From a virus, in the IMG/VR virus record IMGVR_UViG_3300034272_002994, positions 1 to 41,286 of that record: 41,286 nucleotides of DNA. The stretch is one strand, 5' to 3'. The notes beneath the pieces are model-generated. The model did no database searches. It saw nothing but the letters and a program-made list of their open reading frames with translations, and was not told where the DNA came from. Below are positions 6,212 through 15,172 of the stretch, one piece after another; the first letter of the stretch is position 1; each line of letters begins with the position of its first letter. The position numbers were made by a program, and so were the translations under genes.

Positions 6212-7232
6212 GATGAATATCTCTGTTTTATTGCCAGAATTTGATCGTCGCCGCGGGCGCTGGGTTATCGATATCCCGAAAGGTTTGAATGGGGGGACGC
6301 GCCGGCGGATGTTTTTTTCGGACGAGAGCGAGGCGAATCTGGAGCATGCGAAGTTGGTTTTTGCCTTGACTCACACGGGCAAGATTCCGGCCAAGGCGGA
6401 GTCGGGGGAATCGGTGGCGCACTACATCGCGCAGTTCCTCGCCAAGAAGTCGGTGGAGGTGGAGCCGGTGACGCTGCGCCAGCTCAAGTGGGCTTTGGTC
6501 ATGCTCTCGGAAAAGTATGGCAGGTTCCGCCCGCAGGATTTGGAGGCGGTGGAGGTGCGGCGTTGGGTGGACCGGCTGCCGCTCAAAACGCGGGGCCGAT
6601 TCAATGTCTTTGCGGTGTGCCGGGATTTTTTTAATTCGCCGACGATGCGGACCATCGTGCGGGATAATCCTTTTTCCGACGCGCCGCCGAAGAAGGACAA
6701 GGGGGCTCGGCTTGAGATTCTGACTCCGGCGCAGATGCGGAAGCTGATGGCGGCGGATTGGCCGGAGTGGTTTCGGGTTTGGCTGGTGGCGGGAGGCTTT
6801 GCTGGGTTGCGGACGCGGGAGATTTTTGCGGTGAGCTTTTCGGCGTTTGATTGGGACTACGACGAGATCACGATTCGCACCGAGGATTCGAAGCAGGGCT
6901 GGGCGGCGCGGCCGCGGAACATCACGATCCAGCCGGCGTTCAAGCGGCACATGCCGGCGGGGGAGGGTTTGCTGGTGGAGGGGTGGAGCAAGAAAAAATG
7001 GGATCCTCTGGCGAAGGAGGCGTGCCGGTTGATTGGCGTGGAGCCCGTGGCTGGCAAGCTGCACTGGCCGACGAATTGCCTGCGCCATTCTTTTGCGAGC
7101 TACCACCTGGCGCAATTCCGCGATGCGGCGAAGACGGCCTTCGAGATGGGCCACGAAAGCCCCAAACTGCTTTACCAGACCTACGGAAACTGCGTGACGC
7201 GCCGCGAGGCGGAGCAGTGGTGGGCGGTGTGA
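6204..7232 (+). CDS. int: Tyrosine-recombinase integrase
   Basis: A 342-residue site-specific recombinase that inserts the phage at the tRNA-Ser-like site next to it. The catalytic domain shows Arg in AGLRTREI (about residue 203), a Lys in the DSKQGWAAR turn (about 231), the H-x-x-R box LRHSFASYH (about 293-301), His in MGHES (about 315) and the nucleophilic Tyr in LLYQTYG (about 326). An N-terminal basic region and a SAM-like core-binding domain (residues 60-165) precede it. GTG 6204 with AAAGG six bases upstream is taken as start; ATG 6213 is the alternative. It ends ten bases before the end of the converging late operon. Confidence 0.92.
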   Translation: MSLMNISVLLPEFDRRRGRWVIDIPKGLNGGTRRRMFFSDESEANLEHAKLVFALTHTGKIPAKAESGESVAHYIAQFLAKKSVEVEPVTLRQLKWALVMLSEKYGRFRPQDLEAVEVRRWVDRLPLKTRGRFNVFAVCRDFFNSPTMRTIVRDNPFSDAPPKKDKGARLEILTPAQMRKLMAADWPEWFRVWLVAGGFAGLRTREIFAVSFSAFDWDYDEITIRTEDSKQGWAARPRNITIQPAFKRHMPAGEGLLVEGWSKKKWDPLAKEACRLIGVEPVAGKLHWPTNCLRHSFASYHLAQFRDAAKTAFEMGHESPKLLYQTYGNCVTRREAEQWWAV

Positions 7233-7242
7233 CTTTCGCGGA

Positions 7243-7476
7243 TTAAATTGCCGCCAACTCGCGGTCTAAAGCGGTGTCGAAGTGAGCTACTTTATCCATG
7301 AGCTTGCCATCGCCACTCTCAAAGTCCTCAATGATGTTGGCCATTTCTGCCTCATCCATTTTGGATGGATTGTAGAAAACATTTAAATCTTGCACAGGCA
7401 CAAGCTCCCAACCTTCGGGACCAGCGTCGTTGTCGGTCACTAGCACATGATCTACTTTTGGGTTGAACTTCATCAT
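7243..7476 (-). CDS. Last gene of the late operon, small acidic protein of unknown function
   Basis: A 77-residue protein starting MMKFNPKVDHVLVTDNDAG and ending ALDRELAAI, rich in Asp/Glu. The ATG overlaps the stop of the giant virion protein gene by ATGA (7473-7476). It shares the AT-richer composition of the last third of that gene, suggesting the two came in together. A virion or chaperone role is possible; nothing specific is recognised. Confidence 0.6.
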   Translation of the reverse strand: MMKFNPKVDHVLVTDNDAGPEGWELVPVQDLNVFYNPSKMDEAEMANIIEDFESGDGKLMDKVAHFDTALDRELAAI

Positions 7477-10400
7477 TTGAGAACTAAAGGAATCTTACTC
7501 TTTTTCATCGTCCCGACAACTGTTTCTTTACTGCCTTTGCGCACATTTTTGTTTGGGTGGTTCTTGGCGTAATCGGGAAACAATTTTAGCGGGTCAGCAG
7601 GTGTATCCAGGATAAAGCTGTCCGCGTTTTCTGGGCCAAGCATGACCCAATCATAGGAAGGGTGTGGCTTGAACGAACCAGAGGCCAAAAGTTGATTTCG
7701 AAGCAATCTTTCATTCGGGCTCATTTTTCCTTCTTCTTTTGAATTTTTCCCAAAGTAAACGGCAAATGCATCTGCGTCTTTTGACAATTGCACCACTCCG
7801 ACAACATCGAGGTTTTGGCCATTTACAAAGTCCATCGAACTTTTCAGCATAGACTTTACATTAGGGGCAAATGGGATGCCGGTGATGCGATCCATTGCAG
7901 CCCCACGCTGATTGAACGAAAACCTTGCAGCCTCATCGACAAATTTTGTGTTGCGGTATTTTGAAGCCATAGACTCAAACCACGGTTGGTTTCGGTAATT
8001 GGAAAGAATAGATGCAAACTCGTTGTCAAACGCAGGCATTCTTCCGCGTGTTGCGTGAGATTTTAAGGGGCTTAAACGCGAGAGAAACTCAACCATGGGC
8101 TGATACTTATTGAGTGTCGCATCATATTCTTTTTGCGCGTCAGCCAATTCTTGCATTGGCACTTCCTTATTGAGTGCCGCCTTGGCTGTTCTTTCCAACT
8201 TACTGGCGGTTTGATTCATTCGGCCTTTAGGATTGATTGCGCCAAGTTCCAGCACTACATGCAAGAAATCGACTTGGTCTTTCGACATAGTGGAACTGCG
8301 CTTGTCAATTTCTGCAGTTACATCCATTACGAACTTGCGATTACTGCGGTGTGCATTCTCTTTCATTATCTGAATCAGCGCATGGCCTGCAGTCGTGGTT
8401 TTAACGATGTTTTTTGCTCGTGTGACAAAGGCACTATTCATATTTGCCCACACTGCTTTGTAGCCTCGCCCATCAGGCAATCTAGCGACGGTTTGGTTGC
8501 TAATTAAAAAAGGATGCAATGGGCCGCCCATGTTGTCACCGCGAGTATTGTGCCTGTCGGCCTCTAACATGGCGACTTGTTCTCCGCGTATGCTGTTTAT
8601 TCCAGCGACTCTTGGCTGAATTGTCGTGGTTGGGTCTACATGATACTCCAGCACGCGTCCGTCGGTTGTTGGCAGTGTTCCAATAGAAAAATAGCCTCGT
8701 TGCGGAACTTTTTTTGGAAGGGCATATCCCGCAGAATGCACCGCATCCGGCATGGCTTGGCCTTGTGGAGTAGCAATAGATTTCGGCGGCTGGCCAACAT
8801 TTTCCAACGCCGCATTGAGTTTCTTGCGTTGCGTGGCCGTTGGTTTTTCGGCGCGGTAGAATTGCTTGCTGAGTTCCTCCCCAGATAGCTGCGGATTATT
8901 GCGGGCAAAGTCTACGAAGTTGTCCACGACATCCATCATTTCGTAGTCAATGCGCCCAGTGTCACGCGCTGGCGACCATGACTCAACATCATCGCGCAGG
9001 TTTTCGGCGTAAGCGTCCCACTGCTCGCCAGAAGCCATATTGTCCGGCATCGCTTGGCCTTTAGGCGTTGGTAGGTCTTTCGACAAGTCCGGCATTGGGG
9101 CTGGCTTGTCGGGCATGAAGTTGCGGTTGGCGCGGTCGTAGTCGAAGTGGAAGCCGGTGCGGCCGGTGCCTACGGCGGCGTCTACGCGGTCGAGGCGGAA
9201 TTGTTTGATGGCGCTGCCGGGGCCGAAGCTGCCGGAGAGGGCGTTGCGCTCGCGGTTTTTGGTGGTGGCGATGCCGAGGATGGCGTTGATGGCGTCGCGT
9301 TTCTCTTCGCCAATCTTGGTGCTGCCGGGGAGTTCCTGCCGGTGGTTCTCCATGTAGGTCTTGAGGTCGGCTTCGATCTTGCCGATGTCGTAGTCGAAGG
9401 GGGCGAGGGCGGGGTTGCGCTCGGCGATGCCTCGCATGGCGCGGTTGCGGAATTGCGAGAGGTCGAGCACGGTGGCGTTGAGGTTTCCGGCTTTGGTGAG
9501 TTCCCATCCCCAGGGGATGACTTCGCGGGTGATGGCTTCGAGGTTGCCGAGGCGGTTGACTCGGAAGGCGCCGGTGTCTCCGCTGCCGATGGCGTGGTAG
9601 CGGACCTGCATGCTCTCGCCAGCGGCACCGAGGGCCTCGAACTGGCGGGCGAAGGCGCGGATGTGGGGCATGAAGCCGTTGAGGAAATCGAAGCTGGGCG
9701 GGAGGACTCGGCCTCGCACGGTGACGCGGCCATCTGCGGTCTTCTTGGGGCCGAGGACGGGGTTGGAGTCTGGAATGAGTTTGGAGCCGACGATGTTTCG
9801 GATCTGCTCTTTGACCTTTGCGTGTTCTTTGTTGAGGTCGCGCTGGTCGCGGAGGATGGCTTGGCCGGTGGCGGGGTCTTGCGTGGCGAAGGTGGTGGCT
9901 TTCACGCCGTCGCCTCGGTCGTAGAAAGTGACCTGGGGGTTGTTGGCGATGTCGCTGGCGCGGCCGCTGGGGGCGATGCGGTTGGGGCGGGGCTTTTCGT
10001 GGGTGGGGTCGTTGGCCCACTGCCGGTAGTTGTTGATGTAGGTGCCGAGCTGGTTGAGGAGGGCCTTGTCGGTGGCGAGGAGGGGGTTCTCTTTGAAGAG
10101 GCTGCCGGGGGTGTCGAGGGCTTGGCCGGTCTGCGGGTCGATTCGGACACCGCTGGCGCTGAGGGCGCGGGCTTGGGCACCGAGGACGCTCTCGGCGAAG
10201 GTGAGCATGTTGCCGCCGGCGGGGGCTCCTCGGCGGATGGCGGCGAAATCCATGGTGTTGCTGGCCTTGGCGAAGGTCTCGGCGAATATCTCGTCGCGGG
10301 CCCAGTCGAGGCCGTCCATGTCGCCTCGGGCGAGTCCGCCTTGGCTGAGGTTATCCATCTCGGCGGCGAGTGTGCCGGGGCTGATCTCGAAGTTGCCGTC

Positions 10401-12545
10401 GGGGAAGGCGCTGGCGTTTTTGCCTCGGATGATGTTGCTGGCGTATTCGGTGGCGCGGGCTTGGACGCCTTCGGGGCCGTAGGTTTTATCCACCCAGGCT
10501 CGGGCGGCGTATTTTTGCTGTCCATCGAGGGCACCGCTGGCAAGGAGGGCGTGGCCAAATTCGTGGGGCTCGACTCCTCCACGGCGGGCGTCGAGGTTGA
10601 TGAATACCTTGGCGCGTTCGCCGAGTGGGGCCTGCACAAACATGCCGGCGGTTCCGGCTCCGCCTTGGGCGGCGACATTGGCGTCGTAGTCCTCGGCGCT
10701 GAGGGGAACGAAGTCGAGGCCGTTGCGGAAGGTGCCCTGCATGGCGGCGAGCCTGACGAGGTTGTCGGGCGTCTGTGTAGACATCATTTTTCCGACATCT
10801 CCGGCGTTGAGTTCGATATCGACGAGCATGCGGGACACATCGCTGAGAGCGGCTTGCTGGCGGCGTTGCTGGAGGCCGGTGAAGCGGTCCACTCCTCCGC
10901 CGAGGGCGCCGAAGGTGCCGCCCATGGCGAGCATGGCGGCGGCGTCTTCATCCTGACCGGCATTGGCGGCGAGGAGGGCGAAGGGAACATTGGCTGCGGC
11001 ACCTTTCACGGCACCTGTAGCGAGGGCGCTGGATCCGCGGACGGCTTGGACGATGGCGGGATTCGAGAGCTTGCCCATGAAGGCTCGCATCTGCGGGGAG
11101 AGGGCTTGATTCGCGGCGAGGCGGGCGGGCGTGGACTCGATGCTCACGAACTGGCTTGGACGCTCGAGGACTTCTTTGAAAATGGAGGGCACGGCGGGAT
11201 TGGCCAACACGGCGGCTCGGGCGGCTTGGTCGAGGCCATTGGTGGCGTCGGCGGATTCGCGGAGGATGATTTTGCTGGCTCCGGCTCCGGTCTCGATCTT
11301 GCGGAGCACGCCGAGCCCTGCTTTGTAGGCGGGGTAGAACCCGGCAATGGTGGCGCTGACTTCTGGCGGGGCTCCGAGGGCTGTGGCACCCATGGCGATA
11401 CCGCCACCGATGCCGACATTGCGCCCAAAGGTCATGGCGTTTGCCGCGGCGGAGATGTTTTGCGGGCTCACGCCGGTCTTTTCGGTGACGACTCTGGCGA
11501 AACGCTCGGCGAGGATGTCGTTGCCTTTGACAAGGCCGCCTGCGAGTTTTTCGATGCCGCTGGCGGTCTTGGCGCTGACGATCTTCATGCCTCGGGAGAG
11601 GCCGAGGGTTTTTGCTCCGGCGCCGAAGGGGATGAGGTTGGTCGGGTCGGTGGCGATCTCAAGCACCTGCGCCTGCGACTCGATGGGCGTCTCTTGCTGG
11701 TTGCGTCCTGTGAGCACGCGGGTGAGCAACTCGGTGGGCGCGGTCTTTTGCCCGAGGGCTTGATACTCGGCGTCGATGCCTTTTTCTTTGATGTGATTTT
11801 GAAATTCGTAGTCCTTAAGATCCTCTTCGTTGGTGGCACGAATCGGTTGATTGGGATATCGCTCTTGGAACCCAGCGAGGATCATTGGGTTTTGCGCCTC
11901 GGCAAAAAGAAACTCTCCCGTGGCCTCGTTGAGATATTGAGGCTGGCCTTCCAGAGCCTGCTTGGCCCAGCCTCCGAGCTGCATGGCACCAAGGGCAGCG
12001 CGGCCGATGCCGGTCTGGAGCGTGGCGGGGGATTTGGCGAGAGTCTCTACGGGCGAGAAGAGAGTGGAGTTAAAAGCGTCAAAGGCACTGACAAACAAGC
12101 CTCCGACGGCCTTGGCGGCGAGCTCGCCATTGCCGGGGATTTTGCCTTGGGCTTTGAGGCGCTCCTTGGTGGCCTTTTGGTCGAAATACTCGTCGCGTGT
12201 GGGAGCGTAGGTCGGGTCTTCGAGGGCGGCGACGGCTTCAAGGTCGAGCTCGTCGGTGGTGAATTCCTGCGGCTTGTTAGCCTGATCAAGTAGGTCGAGT
12301 TCCTCGGTGGAGTATTCGCGGGCCTCAAGCTGGGCAACGGGGCCTATGGCGGGTCCGCGGGCAGGAAGTGCCCCCTCGCCGGTGATCAGTCCGGCAGATC
12401 CTGTCGGTTCAGGTGCTCCGCTTGCGGCGGCTGGGGCCGTAGTGGCAGATGGGGGAATAGGGGCGTCCTGCACCGGCAGCTCGGCGGCTGCCAGGGCATC
12501 GAGTTCGTCGGAGGTGAATTCTCTATTGGGGGAGCCAGTTGCCAT
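7473..12545 (-). CDS. Giant internal virion (ejection) protein with zinc-metallopeptidase motif
   Basis: A 1690-residue protein in the place of T7 gp16, a core protein injected with the DNA. The N-terminus repeats a short acidic motif: EFTSDELD, EYSTEELD and EFTTDELD. Residues about 340-430 hold Gly/Ala-rich, probably membrane-active segments. Near residue 660 VEPHEFGHALLASG is an HExxH zinc site, and about 90 residues later ARDEIFAETFAKA offers the downstream Glu of gluzincin-type peptidases. Two blocks, TPKGQAMPD (about 1163) and TPQGQAMPD (about 1265), separate regions like domain borders. The DNA for roughly the last 530 residues (7473-9060) is clearly AT-richer than the rest, suggesting a mosaic join. 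Peptidoglycan or capsid-protein cleavage during entry is a plausible role for the peptidase; not proven. Confidence 0.8.
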   Translation of the reverse strand: MATGSPNREFTSDELDALAAAELPVQDAPIPPSATTAPAAASGAPEPTGSAGLITGEGALPARGPAIGPVAQLEAREYSTEELDLLDQANKPQEFTTDELDLEAVAALEDPTYAPTRDEYFDQKATKERLKAQGKIPGNGELAAKAVGGLFVSAFDAFNSTLFSPVETLAKSPATLQTGIGRAALGAMQLGGWAKQALEGQPQYLNEATGEFLFAEAQNPMILAGFQERYPNQPIRATNEEDLKDYEFQNHIKEKGIDAEYQALGQKTAPTELLTRVLTGRNQQETPIESQAQVLEIATDPTNLIPFGAGAKTLGLSRGMKIVSAKTASGIEKLAGGLVKGNDILAERFARVVTEKTGVSPQNISAAANAMTFGRNVGIGGGIAMGATALGAPPEVSATIAGFYPAYKAGLGVLRKIETGAGASKIILRESADATNGLDQAARAAVLANPAVPSIFKEVLERPSQFVSIESTPARLAANQALSPQMRAFMGKLSNPAIVQAVRGSSALATGAVKGAAANVPFALLAANAGQDEDAAAMLAMGGTFGALGGGVDRFTGLQQRRQQAALSDVSRMLVDIELNAGDVGKMMSTQTPDNLVRLAAMQGTFRNGLDFVPLSAEDYDANVAAQGGAGTAGMFVQAPLGERAKVFINLDARRGGVEPHEFGHALLASGALDGQQKYAARAWVDKTYGPEGVQARATEYASNIIRGKNASAFPDGNFEISPGTLAAEMDNLSQGGLARGDMDGLDWARDEIFAETFAKASNTMDFAAIRRGAPAGGNMLTFAESVLGAQARALSASGVRIDPQTGQALDTPGSLFKENPLLATDKALLNQLGTYINNYRQWANDPTHEKPRPNRIAPSGRASDIANNPQVTFYDRGDGVKATTFATQDPATGQAILRDQRDLNKEHAKVKEQIRNIVGSKLIPDSNPVLGPKKTADGRVTVRGRVLPPSFDFLNGFMPHIRAFARQFEALGAAGESMQVRYHAIGSGDTGAFRVNRLGNLEAITREVIPWGWELTKAGNLNATVLDLSQFRNRAMRGIAERNPALAPFDYDIGKIEADLKTYMENHRQELPGSTKIGEEKRDAINAILGIATTKNRERNALSGSFGPGSAIKQFRLDRVDAAVGTGRTGFHFDYDRANRNFMPDKPAPMPDLSKDLPTPKGQAMPDNMASGEQWDAYAENLRDDVESWSPARDTGRIDYEMMDVVDNFVDFARNNPQLSGEELSKQFYRAEKPTATQRKKLNAALENVGQPPKSIATPQGQAMPDAVHSAGYALPKKVPQRGYFSIGTLPTTDGRVLEYHVDPTTTIQPRVAGINSIRGEQVAMLEADRHNTRGDNMGGPLHPFLISNQTVARLPDGRGYKAVWANMNSAFVTRAKNIVKTTTAGHALIQIMKENAHRSNRKFVMDVTAEIDKRSSTMSKDQVDFLHVVLELGAINPKGRMNQTASKLERTAKAALNKEVPMQELADAQKEYDATLNKYQPMVEFLSRLSPLKSHATRGRMPAFDNEFASILSNYRNQPWFESMASKYRNTKFVDEAARFSFNQRGAAMDRITGIPFAPNVKSMLKSSMDFVNGQNLDVVGVVQLSKDADAFAVYFGKNSKEEGKMSPNERLLRNQLLASGSFKPHPSYDWVMLGPENADSFILDTPADPLKLFPDYAKNHPNKNVRKGSKETVVGTMKKSKIPLVLK

Positions 12546-13356
12546 TGGGTTGTTGGACGAAAGTTTGGCCGCGGATGACGCGGGTGGCGGGTTGCTGGGG
12601 TTGTGCGGGGGCGGCTTGGGGAGTGGTTTGCTGGGCGGATGCGCCCATGCCTTCGATGCGGGACTTGGCGTCGAGGAGATATTCCCTCCAGATCGTGTCG
12701 TTCTGGTGCAGGCGGGGGCTCATGCCTTTGAGGAATTTTAATTCGTCCTGGGAAACGGGCTTGAGGAATTTGGTGAGCTCCAGGACATCGTTGTTGACGA
12801 GGCGCTCGAGCTCGGCTCGTTGGGCGGCTCGTTGGTCGTCTACTCCGCTGGCATCAAGTATGGCGCCGGCCGTGCCGTCGAACTTGCCGACGAGGGGCGA
12901 GATGTTTGTGTAGTTGGGCGCCTCGGGGTTTGTGTATTTGTTGATTTTTTCGAGGACGAGCTGCTTGCGGGTGTTGAGCTCGGCCTGCTCTTTGGCCTTG
13001 GCGATGGTCTCCTGCTCGAGCTTGCCGATATCGAGTTGGGTTTTGCGGGCCGATAACTGAGCTGCGGACGCCTCGGCTTGGGCTTTTGGCGTGGACTGCT
13101 CCATGAGGCGGGTGTTGAAGCTCTCGACGAATTCGGCTGCGGCTTGCGGGGTGTATTGGATGCCCTGCTTCATGTTTCGCAGGAGTTGCTTTTGGGACTC
13201 TGGCAACCGGGCGAAATCCTCGTCGGATTGCACGACGATGCTGGAGAAGTCAAAGCTGTTGCCTTTGGATGCCTTGGCTGGCGGCGGAGGCACGGCGCCG
13301 GGCATATTGTAACTCTGGGCGAAGGCGTCTAGGTCGGAGGGGAGGGGGTCGTCCAT
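12523..13356 (-). CDS. Internal virion protein, helical
   Basis: A 277-residue protein beginning MDDPLPSDLDAFAQSY. After a Pro-rich stretch there is a long helical region (residues about 45-160, with AQAEASAAQLSARKTQLDIG and KAKEQAELNTRKQLVLEKI) and a Gln/Pro/Ala-rich end. It overlaps the start of the giant virion protein by 23 bases. Position between two small internal proteins and the giant one fits a T7 gp15-like core component, although it is much shorter. It could instead be a scaffold-like linker. Confidence 0.65.
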   Translation of the reverse strand: MDDPLPSDLDAFAQSYNMPGAVPPPPAKASKGNSFDFSSIVVQSDEDFARLPESQKQLLRNMKQGIQYTPQAAAEFVESFNTRLMEQSTPKAQAEASAAQLSARKTQLDIGKLEQETIAKAKEQAELNTRKQLVLEKINKYTNPEAPNYTNISPLVGKFDGTAGAILDASGVDDQRAAQRAELERLVNNDVLELTKFLKPVSQDELKFLKGMSPRLHQNDTIWREYLLDAKSRIEGMGASAQQTTPQAAPAQPQQPATRVIRGQTFVQQPNGNWLPQ

Positions 13357-13357
13357 A

Positions 13358-13879
13358 TTATTTCACGAAGTTCATGTTGATCCCGCCGGCGGGATTGGCC
13401 TGGGGCTGGGCAGCGGGGGCGGTTGCTGGCACTCCGGTGTATGGTTGCTGATTCGGAGCCGGTTGCTGGGCGAGCATGTTGGCGTTCACGCGGTTGGCTT
13501 GGGCGTTGTATTGGGTCTGATACATCCACTGCTTGAGGGTGTGATCCATGATGGAATCTGCCGTCGAGACAATAGCTTGGCGCTTGCCGAGTGGCATGGT
13601 GTCGAATTTGTCGATGGTTTCTTGAGTAAAAAGGTCGCCTCCGTCTGGTTTTTTGAGACCTTTAAGCATATCGAACTTGGCGTTGACGCCGTCCGAGGCG
13701 ATGCGGTTTTCTTCGGATTTTTGAATATTGCTATTCACCATGCCCATGGCGGTGTTGAGCGAGGAGTTGAGGGCGTTGGTAAAGTCGGCTTGTCCTTGGG
13801 CTCGGATGTTCGTGGCGTTGTTGGCTCCTTGGGCGTAAATCTCGGCGGAGCGGTCGGTGACGGCGGGGGCGTATTGCAT
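13358..13879 (-). CDS. Internal virion protein, small, Asn/Gln/Ala-rich
   Basis: A 173-residue protein starting MQYAPAVTDRSAEIYAQG. The first 60 residues (NALNSSLNTAMGMVNSNIQK) are helical and small-residue-rich, as in ejection proteins. The end is Pro/Ala/Gln-rich and includes PAGGINMNFVK. Its ATG lies three bases after the TfuA gene, so it is co-translated with the thioamidation cassette. Substrate of that cassette is possible but unproven; the C-terminal NPAGGINMN glycine pair is one site to look at. Confidence 0.6.
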   Translation of the reverse strand: MQYAPAVTDRSAEIYAQGANNATNIRAQGQADFTNALNSSLNTAMGMVNSNIQKSEENRIASDGVNAKFDMLKGLKKPDGGDLFTQETIDKFDTMPLGKRQAIVSTADSIMDHTLKQWMYQTQYNAQANRVNANMLAQQPAPNQQPYTGVPATAPAAQPQANPAGGINMNFVK

Positions 13880-13882
13880 GGG

Positions 13883-14902
13883 TTAGGCGGGGTTGAGGAG
13901 GTTGTGGGCGAGGGTGAGTGGGACGGTATCGAGGCAGGCTCCGCTGGCGGCGTGCCAATCGCGGGCGGCTTGGCAGAGGGCTTCGCGTTGGGCGTGGGCG
14001 AACCATTGCTGGTCGGTCCAGCCATTGGCGGCGAGCCAGGCTTTTGCGGTTTCCGAGTCGGTGATTCCGAGTCGGTGCCACATGCGGGTGCTGGCGGCGA
14101 AGATGTCGTCTGGTGTAGTGACGATGCCGAGCATTTGGGCAAGCTCGGAGACGAGGTGGCGGTCGGTGGCGATGGTGCGGTCGGCCTCGCTGGCGAGGTG
14201 GTGCTGTCGTTGGCCGTTGCTGGTCGGGAGGTCGTTGGCTAGGAGGGCGGTGAAATAGGCGGTGTGGATGTGCTGGGGGAGATCGCGGGTGGAGGGCGGC
14301 GGGGCTTGCTGGGCGTGCCGGATGGCGGCTTCGGCGTCTTTGGCTTTTTGGTCAATCAGGTTGTGCTTGAGGGCTTGGAAATCCAATGCCGGTAGCACGG
14401 CCTCAATGGCGGACCAGGTGCGCTCGGGGTAGTAGATGCGGGAGATGGTGGCGAGGTGCTTGCGGGCTTCGGCGGTGGGGAGGAACCCATCGGCGGAGAG
14501 GGCGTCGAGCGTGGCGCGGATGTTCACCAAGGGGATGGTGTAGCTTTTGTAGTCCTCGCTGGCGGGGCCGTGGGCCACGGCGACATCGGCGTCGTCGGTG
14601 CAGGTGCCATCGGCATACCATTCGGCGATGAGGCCGACGGGCTCGGCTCCGTAGCGGGCGCACTCGACGGCGCGGAGGGCTCCGAGGCTGCCTGCGCCAA
14701 TGACGCGGCAACCCTGCTCGATGGCAAAAAGGATCTCCTTGTGCCAGGGAGCGAGGCTTTGGTGGAAGAATCCGTCGAGGAGGATGAGGGTGTCTGGCCC
14801 TTCGAGCGCGGCGGCGGCGATGTCGCCTTGCTGGGCCGGGGGCCGGAGGTCGGCATCGGCTGGGATATTGCTGGGGCGTGTGGGGCCGAAGAAGATTTTC
14901 AT
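13883..14902 (-). CDS. tfuA: TfuA-like protein, YcaO partner
   Basis: A 339-residue protein. TfuA-family proteins work with YcaO enzymes in thioamide formation and are thought to deliver sulfur, probably by releasing it from a sulfur-carrier protein. The family signature is clear: KIFFGPTRP at the N-terminus, LLDGFFHQSLAPWHKEILFA (residues 41-60), VIGAGSLGALRAVECARYGA (67-86), then a DDADVAVAHGP block (103-113) and TIPLVNIRATL (122-132). The remaining 200 residues are a helical extension rich in Ala. It follows the sulfur-carrier gene by three bases and precedes an internal virion protein by three, so it belongs to the late operon. Family membership is firm; substrate is unknown. Confidence 0.9.
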   Translation of the reverse strand: MKIFFGPTRPSNIPADADLRPPAQQGDIAAAALEGPDTLILLDGFFHQSLAPWHKEILFAIEQGCRVIGAGSLGALRAVECARYGAEPVGLIAEWYADGTCTDDADVAVAHGPASEDYKSYTIPLVNIRATLDALSADGFLPTAEARKHLATISRIYYPERTWSAIEAVLPALDFQALKHNLIDQKAKDAEAAIRHAQQAPPPSTRDLPQHIHTAYFTALLANDLPTSNGQRQHHLASEADRTIATDRHLVSELAQMLGIVTTPDDIFAASTRMWHRLGITDSETAKAWLAANGWTDQQWFAHAQREALCQAARDWHAASGACLDTVPLTLAHNLLNPA

Positions 14903-14905
14903 GGG

Positions 14906-15172
14906 TTAGCCTCCGGCGAATGCGGTCATGATGGTGACGGTATCGTTTTCGGAGAGGGAGGTCTTCATGCCATCGAGGTAGCGGATGTCGTCGTCGTTTC
15001 GGAAAACTATGTAAAAGCGTGGGATTTTGCCGTCGGAGTAAACGGCGGCGTGGTAGGCTGGGAAAATTTTTGCCAAGTGATCCATAAGCTCTTCCATGGA
15101 TTTCGCAGGGCAAATGATTTCGCGCAGGCCGTCGGTGAAGCGGGTGTGGAAGTCAGCAACTTTGAGTGTCAT
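14906..15172 (-). CDS. MoaD/ThiS-like sulfur-carrier protein ending in Gly-Gly
   Basis: An 88-residue beta-grasp protein. The C-terminal half, IRYLDGMKTSLSENDTVTIM then TAFAGG-stop, matches the MoaD pattern (IRFLdGldTpL..GD.V.I.P..AGG), including the terminal Gly-Gly that is adenylated and turned into a thiocarboxylate. The N-terminus VADFHTRFTDGLREI and the central FYIVFRNDDD strand fit the fold. It overlaps the YcaO stop by ATGA (15169-15172) and is followed by TfuA, so it is probably the sulfur source of the pair. No E1-like activating enzyme (ThiF/MoeB) is in the window; host enzyme would be needed. Confidence 0.88.
   Translation of the reverse strand: MTLKVADFHTRFTDGLREIICPAKSMEELMDHLAKIFPAYHAAVYSDGKIPRFYIVFRNDDDIRYLDGMKTSLSENDTVTIMTAFAGG

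Noticed and set aside
9147-12293. A 1048-codon open frame on the plus strand, antisense to the giant virion protein.
   Set aside because: Its translation is Gly/Ala/Val/Glu-rich low-complexity text, as expected opposite a GC-rich gene with strong third-position bias. The minus-strand frame has real motifs and operon overlaps.
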